The notes under the pieces: generated by a model
The model's input: the letters and a program-made list of their open reading frames with translations, nothing else
What the model was told of the DNA's origin: nothing
Databases searched by the model: none
Made by a program: the position numbers and the translations under genes
Shown here: positions 38,609 through 46,900 of the stretch, one piece after another
Layout of the letters: the number at the start of each line of letters is the position of its first letter
Numbering within the stretch: position 1 is the first letter of the stretch
DNA from: Acetobacter sp. 46_36
Lineage (GTDB): Bacteria > Pseudomonadota > Alphaproteobacteria > RF32 > CAG-239
Assembly (NCBI GenBank): GCA_001917135.1
Contig: MNTT01000007.1
Coordinates: 1 to 64,000 of the forward strand
DNA length: 64,000 nt
Reading direction: 5' to 3'

Positions 38609-41092
38609 TTAAAGTTTTGCCGCAATTGTTTCTATTTCATAACATTCAATATAATCACCAACCTGAATGTCATTATAATTTTCGAAACTCATCCCGCATT
38701 CGTAGCCTTCTTTAACTTCCTTGACGTCTTCTTTAAAGCGTTTCAACTGAGCCAGATTTCCATCATGAATAACAACGTTATCACGAAGCAGGCGCACTTT
38801 TGCACCGCGCTTTACCATACCTTCAGTAACCATACAGCCACCCACCTTGCCGACACCGGTAATATTAAATACATTGCGGATTTCGGCATAGCCGAGGAAT
38901 TTTTCTCTCAATTCCGGCGACAACAAACCTTCAAGACCTTTTTTCACATCATCGGCAACATCATAAATGATGGAATAGTAGCGGATATCAATTCCATCGC
39001 GGCGAGCCATGTCCCTAGCCTGCGGAATGGCACGGACGTTAAAGCCGATAATAAATGCATTTGATGCTTTGGCTAAGGTTACGTCAGATTCAGAAATCGG
39101 ACCGACTGCCGAATGCAGAATATGCACGGAAACTTCATCAGTGGACAATTTATTGATTGTGCCTTCAATTGCTTCAATAGAACCCTGAACGTCAGCCTTG
39201 ATGATAACGGCCAATTGCTTGGATTCACCGGATTTAATTTTATCCAGCATTTGTTCCATCGCCGATTTTGCGCTTTTGACCAATTTGGCTTCACGTTCTT
39301 TACGAATACGGTAAGCGGTTACTTCGCGCGCCTGGTTTTCATCTTTAACGATGATAAAATCATCACCGGCAGAAGGCGTCCCCTGCAGCCCCAAAACCTC
39401 AACCGGCGTTGCCGGTGCTGCTTCAAACACCTTTTTACCGTTTTCATTAAACATGGCACGGACATGTCCCCACTCTTTGCCGGCAATGCATACTTCACCG
39501 ACTTTTAAAGTTCCGTTTTGTACCAGAACTGTCGCAACATTTCCGCGCCCTTTTTCCATTTTGGCTTCAATAACGGCACCTTCGGCGGCACGGTTCGGAT
39601 TAGCTTTTAAGTCCAAAATTTCCGCCTGCAGCAAAATTGCCTCAACAAGTTTGTCAATATTGATGCGTTTTTTGGCCGAAACCTCCGCGCACAGGCTTTC
39701 GCCGCCCATTTCTTCTACGGCAATACCATGCTGCAACAACTCGGTTTTGACTTTCATCGGGTCTGCACCGGGCAAGTCTATCTTATTAATCGCAACCACA
39801 ATCGGAACATTTGCCGCCTGAGCATGGCGGATAGCTTCAACAGTCTGCGGTTTAATCCCGTCATTGGCGGCAACAACCAAAACGACAATATCGGTTACCT
39901 TGGCTCCGCGGGCACGCATTTCAGAAAATGCTTCGTGTCCCGGCGTATCAATGAACGTAATTTTCTGGCCATTGTCCAGCGTAATCTGATAAGCGCCGAT
40001 GTGCTGCGTAATACCGCCTGCTTCACGCGCAGCAACATTCGTTTCACGCAGTGCATCCAGCAAGGACGTTTTACCGTGGTCAACGTGTCCCATAACAGTT
40101 ACTACCGGCGGACGAGGCAGCAAATCGGCCTCGGTATCAGCCGGACCGGTCAGGCCTTCCTCAACATCGCTTTCGGCCACGCGTTTAAATTTATGCCCCA
40201 TTTCTTCAACGACAATCTGCGCCGTATCGGCATCAATCGCCTGATTAATCGTCGCCATAACGCCCAAGGACATCAGCTTTTTGATAACATCAGAGCTTTT
40301 TTCCGCCATACGGTTTGCCAAATCCTGCACAGTGATAATTTCAGGGATTATGACTTCTTTGATTATTTTTTCCTGAGGAGCCTGCGGCTGGCTTTGCGGT
40401 TTCGGCGCCTTTTTCTTAAAACGACGGCGAGGTGCCCCATAACCGTAATCATCGTCGTCATCATCATTAAACATATACGAGTTAACGCTGATTTTCGTAT
40501 TGCGTTTCGGCGTTTCAAAACTGCGTTTCTGAATTTTTTTGCGTTCCTGTTCAAATGCCTCTTCGCGGCTTATCGGTTTTCCGCTTTCTGCCGGCGAAGA
40601 CTTTTTACCTTTTTTGGCGTAGTAGTCATCATCCTCGTCATCCTCATCATAATCATCTTTTTTATGCTTGGAATTATAGGATTTGTTATCACTTTCGGAA
40701 AAATTAACGGCTGAAGCGGCATTTTTTTCATTACGCTCGGCTGCAGCCTTTTCTGCCGCAGCTTTTTCACGAGCTTCTTTCTCAGCTTCTTCCTGTTGCT
40801 TTTTTAAAGCTTCTTCCTTTTGCTTCTGGCGCAGCAAAGCTTTTTCTTCTTCTTCCTGTTTTCTTTTAGCTTCGTGTTCTTTTGCTTTAGCCAAAAGCTC
40901 CAGCTTTTGTGCCAGAGTTTCATCAATTTCAACCGCCGGCTTGGACTGCGTCTGCGGATTTACAAACCTTTTCTTTCTGACTTCTACCTGAACAACCTTT
41001 TTGCCCTCGGGTTTCAGAGTCATATTCGTTTTTTTCAAAGTGAGGGTGGATTTTCCGGATAATGTTAGTTTTTTGCCATTATCTTCTGTCAT
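38609..41092 (-). CDS. infB: Translation initiation factor IF-2
   Basis: 827 aa. It brings fMet-tRNA to the 30S subunit and joins the subunits. The N-terminal 300 residues are low-complexity (Lys/Glu/Ala-rich coiled coil, then a run of acidic residues with DDDDDDYGYG) with the IF2_N segment ITVQDLANRMAEKSSDVIKK. The G domain has VMGHVDHGKTSLLD (G1), GGITQHIGAYQ (G2), DTPGHEAF (G3) and NKIDLPGAD (G4). Domains II-IV follow, with the C-terminal fMet-tRNA-binding part ending in a barrel. GGAG precedes the start. Fourth gene of the operon. Confidence 0.97.
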   Translation of the reverse strand: MTEDNGKKLTLSGKSTLTLKKTNMTLKPEGKKVVQVEVRKKRFVNPQTQSKPAVEIDETLAQKLELLAKAKEHEAKRKQEEEEKALLRQKQKEEALKKQQEEAEKEAREKAAAEKAAAERNEKNAASAVNFSESDNKSYNSKHKKDDYDEDDEDDDYYAKKGKKSSPAESGKPISREEAFEQERKKIQKRSFETPKRNTKISVNSYMFNDDDDDDYGYGAPRRRFKKKAPKPQSQPQAPQEKIIKEVIIPEIITVQDLANRMAEKSSDVIKKLMSLGVMATINQAIDADTAQIVVEEMGHKFKRVAESDVEEGLTGPADTEADLLPRPPVVTVMGHVDHGKTSLLDALRETNVAAREAGGITQHIGAYQITLDNGQKITFIDTPGHEAFSEMRARGAKVTDIVVLVVAANDGIKPQTVEAIRHAQAANVPIVVAINKIDLPGADPMKVKTELLQHGIAVEEMGGESLCAEVSAKKRINIDKLVEAILLQAEILDLKANPNRAAEGAVIEAKMEKGRGNVATVLVQNGTLKVGEVCIAGKEWGHVRAMFNENGKKVFEAAPATPVEVLGLQGTPSAGDDFIIVKDENQAREVTAYRIRKEREAKLVKSAKSAMEQMLDKIKSGESKQLAVIIKADVQGSIEAIEGTINKLSTDEVSVHILHSAVGPISESDVTLAKASNAFIIGFNVRAIPQARDMARRDGIDIRYYSIIYDVADDVKKGLEGLLSPELREKFLGYAEIRNVFNITGVGKVGGCMVTEGMVKRGAKVRLLRDNVVIHDGNLAQLKRFKEDVKEVKEGYECGMSFENYNDIQVGDYIECYEIETIAAKL

Positions 41093-41108
41093 TCGTTATT
41101 TTCTCCGT

Positions 41109-41675
41109 TTACGATAAAAAGTTTTGATACTTTTTTAAATTATTATAAACCATACGGGACATATCGCTTTTTAAAACAGCCAGATGTACCGTATTTTCTT
41201 TATTTAAAGCCATATCTAATTCATCTATACTAAATAAATTAAATATTTCAATACTTTTAGCAAAGAATGCCACTTTTTCTTTCCCGTCGTCGCCGGCATC
41301 CGCCGCTTCCACGATAAAATCTACTTTGTTTTTTTTGACTGCCTCTTTCACTTTTTCAAAACCTGTAACCAATGCACCGGCTTTCCGGGCCAGGTTCAGA
41401 CTGTCCAATGCCTTTTGTTTTATTAAATCCTCAACCATTTCGGCAAACCCTTCGGCGATTTTCAGATTATGGCGGCTTGCCTTATTAAAGAGCTTTTTCT
41501 CCAATGCTTTCGTCAGAGAGAGCCGATTGCCGGTAACATACATTCCTTTCCCCGGAAGCTTTTTATTAAAGTCCGGCAAAAGGGCATTGTTCAGTTCCAC
41601 AAAGCGCAGCAACTCCGCTACCGGCTTTACGGTTCCTTCCACAATACATTTGCGCTCAATCAGCTCTCTTGACAT
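41109..41675 (-). CDS. YlxR (DUF448) fused to an L7Ae-like RNA-binding domain
   Basis: 188 aa. The N-terminal half, RKCIVEGTVKPVAELLRFV and GKGMYVTGNRLSLTKALEK, is the YlxR RNA-binding fold. The C-terminal half, LNLARKAGALVTGFEKVKEA and KVDFIVEAADAGDDGKEK, resembles the L7Ae/YlxQ fold that binds kink-turn RNA. Other bacteria keep ylxR and ylxQ separate; this fused form between nusA and infB is typical of alphaproteobacteria. Probable role: RNA binding in transcription or ribosome assembly. GGAGG is 5 nt before the ATG. Confidence 0.88.
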   Translation of the reverse strand: MSRELIERKCIVEGTVKPVAELLRFVELNNALLPDFNKKLPGKGMYVTGNRLSLTKALEKKLFNKASRHNLKIAEGFAEMVEDLIKQKALDSLNLARKAGALVTGFEKVKEAVKKNKVDFIVEAADAGDDGKEKVAFFAKSIEIFNLFSIDELDMALNKENTVHLAVLKSDMSRMVYNNLKKYQNFLS

Positions 41676-41687
41676 CCGAACCTCCGC

Positions 41688-43205
41688 TTAGTCCTTTTCC
41701 TCGTCGGCAAACCAATGCTCGCGGGCGGCCATTATAACTCGGTTGGCTTCAACTTCGGTAATAACGCCGTCGCCGAGAATCTCAATAAGTTCATCGGCAG
41801 CAAGGTCTGCCAAATCATCAAGCGTTTTAACGCCGTGTTCGGCCAAACTTAAAATCATATCCTGATCAAGTCCGGAAATTGTTTTCAGGCTGTCATCAAC
41901 CCCAAGCGACTTGCTCTTTTCGGCAAATTCCTCGTTACGTTTCTGAACAAAGGCTCTGGCGCGATTTTGCAGTTCGGTCGCCAAATCTTCATCAAAACCG
42001 TCAATTGAAGAAAGCTCGGACAAATCAACCATCGCAATCTCGTCAACCGTTGAAAAGCCTTCAGAAATCAAAACGTGAGCAATCATTTCATCGACATCAA
42101 GCGCCGAGACGAAACGCTCAGAGCGAATCCGGTTTTCATTGGCACGGCGTTCGCGCTCCTGCTCTTCCGTCAAAATGTCAATATCAGAGCCGACCAGCTG
42201 AGACGCAAGTTTAACATTCTGGCCACGGCGGCCGATAGCAATGGAAAACTGGTCTTCGGCAACAACAACCTCAATCCGGTTATTTTCTTCGTCAAGTACC
42301 ACCTTGCTTACCTCTGCCGGAGACAAGGCGCTGACGATAAACTGTGCCTTATCGGCAGAATACGGTACAATATCAATTTTTTCACCCTGAAGTTCGGTTA
42401 CAACCGCCTGAACACGAATGCCACGCAAGCCTACGCAAGCACCTACCGGGTCAATAGACGAATCCTTGGCGCGAACGGCAATTTTCGCTTTTGAGCCCGG
42501 ATCACGCGCCACACCCATAATTTCTACCAGACCGTCATAAATTTCCGGCACTTCAGACGTAAACAGCTTGGCCATAAATTCCGGACAAGTGCGAGAAAGG
42601 AAAATCTGCGGTCCGCGAGTTTCGCGACGGACATCCAGCACATAAGCACGAACGCGGTCGCCGTTTTTGAAATTTTCCCGGGGAATGATTTCATCACGGC
42701 GCAAAACAGCCTCGGTTTTACCCATATCAATGATTACATTACCGAATTCAACCCGTTTAACCGTACCATTGATAATCGTACCAATCTTTTCCTTATATTC
42801 TTCATATTGTTTGTTGCGCTCGGCCTCACGAACCTTTTGCATAATGACCTGCTTGGCAGTCTGAGCCGCAATACGGCCGAAATCAATCGGCGGCAGAGGG
42901 TCTATGATATATTCTCCGACTTTTATGTCCGGGTTTATCCGCTGAGCTTCTGCCAGTGTCAGCTCCGTCGTTTCGTTTTCTATCACGTCAACGACAGCAC
43001 GGTAACGAGCTAATGTGATAGCACCGGTCTTGCGGTTAATATTTACCCGTATATCATGTTCAAACCCGTATTTGGAACGGCCGGCCTTCTGGATAGCTTC
43101 TTCCATAGCCTTAAAAACATCTTCACGGTCAATATTCTTTTCTCTGGCAACGGTATCGGCTACCATAAGAATTTCCGGTCTGGGCATATTAACAATATTT
43201 TCCAT
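41688..43205 (-). CDS. nusA: Transcription termination/antitermination factor NusA
   Basis: 505 aa, normal for alphaproteobacteria. It binds RNA polymerase and controls pausing, termination and antitermination. Visible domains: N-terminal RNAP-binding domain (1-130), S1 domain (GTIINGTVKRVEFGNVIIDM), KH domains (GACVGLRGIRVQAVVTEL and AIGRRGQNVKLASQLVG), and two C-terminal acidic helical repeats (LGVDDSLKTISGLDQDMILS). GAGGA is before the start. Second gene of the operon; the leader of the operon holds a terminator that NusA itself could influence. Confidence 0.97.
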   Translation of the reverse strand: MENIVNMPRPEILMVADTVAREKNIDREDVFKAMEEAIQKAGRSKYGFEHDIRVNINRKTGAITLARYRAVVDVIENETTELTLAEAQRINPDIKVGEYIIDPLPPIDFGRIAAQTAKQVIMQKVREAERNKQYEEYKEKIGTIINGTVKRVEFGNVIIDMGKTEAVLRRDEIIPRENFKNGDRVRAYVLDVRRETRGPQIFLSRTCPEFMAKLFTSEVPEIYDGLVEIMGVARDPGSKAKIAVRAKDSSIDPVGACVGLRGIRVQAVVTELQGEKIDIVPYSADKAQFIVSALSPAEVSKVVLDEENNRIEVVVAEDQFSIAIGRRGQNVKLASQLVGSDIDILTEEQERERRANENRIRSERFVSALDVDEMIAHVLISEGFSTVDEIAMVDLSELSSIDGFDEDLATELQNRARAFVQKRNEEFAEKSKSLGVDDSLKTISGLDQDMILSLAEHGVKTLDDLADLAADELIEILGDGVITEVEANRVIMAAREHWFADEEKD

Positions 43206-43270
43206 AGTGTCCTCTTTTTATGTGGGTTAAATAAATTAATGGTTAATCCATCTCTGGTTAGGTTAAATAA

Positions 43271-43774
43271 TCAAGCTTCTGACGATTTGCGGGATTTCAG
43301 ATACTGCTCCCACAGTTCGTCGGTTAATACGATTTTTGCCTTGGCTACATTGTCAAAGGCAATATCAAAATCCGCACCGTCTATTTCAAGCGTTATAACG
43401 TTGTCTGAGGATACGGCCTTTACAATTCCTTTAAAACGCTTTCTCTTTTCTACCGGTTCAACAGTTTCCAGTTTGACAACGTATCCTGTAAAACGGCGGA
43501 AATGTTCAGCTTTGGTCAACGGACGGTCAAGCCCCGGAGAACTGACTTCCAGCGTATAGCGGTTTTCTATCGGATCCGCCTCGTCCAACGCCGCCGAAAC
43601 AGCGCGGCTGACCTTGGCACAGTCATCTACCGTCAGTTCTTTATCATGGTCTTTATGTTCAATCATAATCTGCAATGTCTGATTGGTTTCACCCATTGTC
43701 AGAATCCTGACCGTTTCAAACCCTTCCCCGTCAACAACCGGTTCTATTATATCTGCCAAATAATGCCTCTGCAT
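43271..43774 (-). CDS. rimP: Ribosome maturation factor RimP
   Basis: 167 aa. ADIIEPVVDGEGFETVRI and YTLEVSSPGLDRPLTKAEHF with RFTGYVVKLET are the RimP N- and C-terminal domain signatures. It binds the 30S precursor and speeds assembly of the 5' domain. AAGGAGA lies 6 nt before the ATG. It is the first gene of the rimP-nusA-ylxR-infB-rbfA operon, and a terminator hairpin sits just upstream of its ribosome site. Confidence 0.95.
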   Translation of the reverse strand: MQRHYLADIIEPVVDGEGFETVRILTMGETNQTLQIMIEHKDHDKELTVDDCAKVSRAVSAALDEADPIENRYTLEVSSPGLDRPLTKAEHFRRFTGYVVKLETVEPVEKRKRFKGIVKAVSSDNVITLEIDGADFDIAFDNVAKAKIVLTDELWEQYLKSRKSSEA

Positions 43775-43799
43775 TATATTCTCCTTGTCCGAAGTAACA

Positions 43800-43823
43800 A
43801 AAAAGCGGGGCTTTCGACCCCAC
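43800..43823 (-). terminator. Terminator in the rimP-nusA leader, probable attenuator
   Basis: On the minus strand GTGGGG, loop TCGAAAG and CCCCGC form a 6-bp stem that uses a U-G pair only in minus-strand RNA, followed by UUUUUGUU. The U run ends at 43800 and the rimP Shine-Dalgarno starts at 43787, 12 nt later. There is no room for a promoter between them, so rimP transcription must pass this terminator. A TTGACA element lies upstream near 43852. Confidence 0.75.
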
Positions 43824-43940
43824 TTTCAAGTTTTTATGAAAGATTATGTCAACTTTATAACATAAAAAATTTTAAAATAAAGCTTTTTTTATCCATATTC
43901 ATATTTTTTTTGCACAAATAGCTGACAAAAGGCATTTTAT

Positions 43941-46900
43941 TTAAAATTTATATTTAAGACCAACGTCAACTTTTATCGGATATTCCTTTTCCAGATACTG
44001 CATCAGTTCGCCGTAAATTGAAAAATCTTTATAATCATAATTAACTTTTGCCGACAAAATGCCGCGATCACGCGAATTAAGATGTTCTACATCACGAAGC
44101 TTATATGAGCCGATGGTATCATTAATTTGTGCATCCAAACCGCGGTACGGGTCGGCAAACTCATGATAATATCCTATACCCAATGCTACATTCAGCTTAT
44201 TATCCGGTGCAAATTCCACATCCTTGTCTATATACAGTCCCAGAGCGCTTTCAAGAGAAAAGACATGGGATGACGCAATCTGCAATGCCAACGCATCATT
44301 TCCCTCATCTATATCGTCCTGATACCACCCGACTGCATTCAACCCGACAAACGGCGTCAGATTTACGACTCCGAGATTCATCGTATAGCGCAATTCGTTC
44401 AGCCAGCCATAGGTAATTTCGGTCGTATCGGCTTCATAGGTATGTTTGTATCCCCGCCGTTTATAATCGCCATCAGCAAAGCCCAGACGAGCCATCGAAA
44501 CTGCTGTCAACCCTTTACCGTTCGTATAGGTTAACGGAACATACCCCTGAACCATAAAGCTCTTTCTAGTCGAATCGTTATTATAATCCGTATCGGTATG
44601 CGTAAAGCTCATACCAAGACCGAGACGATAGCTGTTGTCCATTTTTTTATCGTACAAGGCATACATACTCTGCGATGTTATATCATATCCGCTGAGCGTT
44701 CCGTGGTCATCGCGTCCGATATACAATCCGTCGGCTCCGACCATTCTTCGGACGTCTTCGCCGTCTTTAAACAACTGTGCCATCATTGTACGGTCCAGAC
44801 TGCGCTGAACTTTCAGATTTTCCTGTGCCATATTCGGCAATGTCGACGTTCCGGTAACATCGGCTTCTGTCTGCCGGTATTCGCGGGCTGTCGAGGCCGA
44901 TTTCAACGCATTGAAAAGCTCACTGTTCTTTTCATTTGCATAATTTTGTTCCAGATACGCCGCCATATCGTCATTTGTAACTTCATTAAAGTCTTTCATT
45001 TCCATGACAACATCATAGCTGCCTTTGTCGTTTTCTTTAACTCCGGCATTGTAGAGATAGGATTTTGAACTCAGGTTAACACCGCTGACATCATCAGCCG
45101 TGAGAGCGTCTTCCACCATTGATGTCGTTTTAAAAGTATCGGTTACGACATTTGAGGATACTTTCAAATCGCCGCTGATACTGTCTTCGGCTTCAAATTT
45201 TCCGCCCTGGCTCAATACGACATTGCCGCCCCATTCGTTAAAATCCATGCTGCCGGTACTGGAGGTCGTACCGCTGTTGTCAAACGTTGCGCCATTTTCC
45301 AAAACGATTGACGAGCCATTGTTGCAATCGCCGCCGCTGCAGCCCTCGCCGTTTATATTTATTGTTCCGGTATTGCTGACGGTTGCCGTTTCTCCGGCGG
45401 CATAAATACCGGTATTATTCCCGTTCCCGGTCAAATTAATCGTACCGCGGTTTATAACGGTCGCCTTACCCGAAGCCGTACCGTCGGATATTGCATAGAT
45501 ACCATAGTTATTGCCATCTCCGGTAACGTTAATTACCCCGCTGACATCATTAATTGCAGACCCTTTATTGACATATATTCCGTATGCATCGGCACCACCG
45601 GTGCTTTTGACATTGATTTCCGCATTGTTTGTGATATGAGCATTATCGCCTTTCATACCATAGGCAATGGCCTTGCCTTTTGAGGTTACATTTATGGACG
45701 AACCGGCACCGGAATTGTTCAATGTCGCATTGCTGCCGTACATACCTGCCGCAATGCCGCCGTTAGCTCCGCCGACAACATCGACCGTAATAGTTCCGAT
45801 TACATCGGCATTGGCGTTTGAGCTGTATGCATTATAAGCAGCACCATCCTGTACATAGATGCCGTAATATTCACCCATTGAATTTGTAGTCGCGTTTTTT
45901 GCAATGACGTTTATATTTCCGCGCACTTTCCCTTCTGCAACATCGCTTCCGTTTTCATAATAGGCATTATATACAGTCTTGGGCTGTGCATCTTCGGCGT
46001 TTTCTCCGGTTTTGTAACTTGTCGCGTAAATGCCGTACATACGGTTCGGCGCCCGTCCGCTGGAAGCATTTACAGTGATGTTTCCTTCAACGTTATTTTT
46101 ATCATTAACCAAAGCCGCATTATAAATCTTTGTTCCCTGCGGATTTATCGAATCGCTGAAAATTCCCGAAGCCGTTGACAAACCGTTTTTGGTGGCAAGA
46201 ATATTTACGTTTATGTTGCCGGTTACTTTTGTTGCCGTATTCTGATTTTGCCCCGTACTGTATGCATTGGCTATCGTTGCCCCGTTGCTTTCAATACCGC
46301 GAAGGTTCATATTTCCGGTTTCGCTTTTATCGTTTATGGTTATATTGCCTATCGTTTCCAACATAACGTCAGAACCGGAATTGGCATAAGAGTTAAAAGC
46401 ATTGCCTGCGGCATAAATCCCTGCAACCTGCTGACCAAGAGAACTGTATCCCTCTATTGTCATGTCAATATTTCCGGTAGCGACGCTATCGCCATAGATA
46501 GCTGACGAACGGAAAGCATTATATGTATTATTGTAATAGACGACGTCATCATCACCGGTATAGGTCTGCGCCGCGGAATATATGCCAAACGCACTACCGC
46601 CAGATGTATTGCGAACTTTAATATCGCCGGTACTGTTGTATCCCATCGCATTATATACACTTGTTTTGGTATCCTTGGCACCCGCTGCATAAATACCATA
46701 AGCCGCTGCCGTATCAGACCGCGTGGTTACGTCAATTACGCCGTGGGAACTGAAATCCTTAAGCATATTATAGTTTTTATTAAACTGGGTTTCGCTGTTG
46801 GCTATCGTCCCGTTGCCGTATATTCCGTAAACGTTGCCTTTTCCTGACAATACGATTGAACCTTCCGCCACAGCATCCGAGACGGCCGAATTCAGGTATG

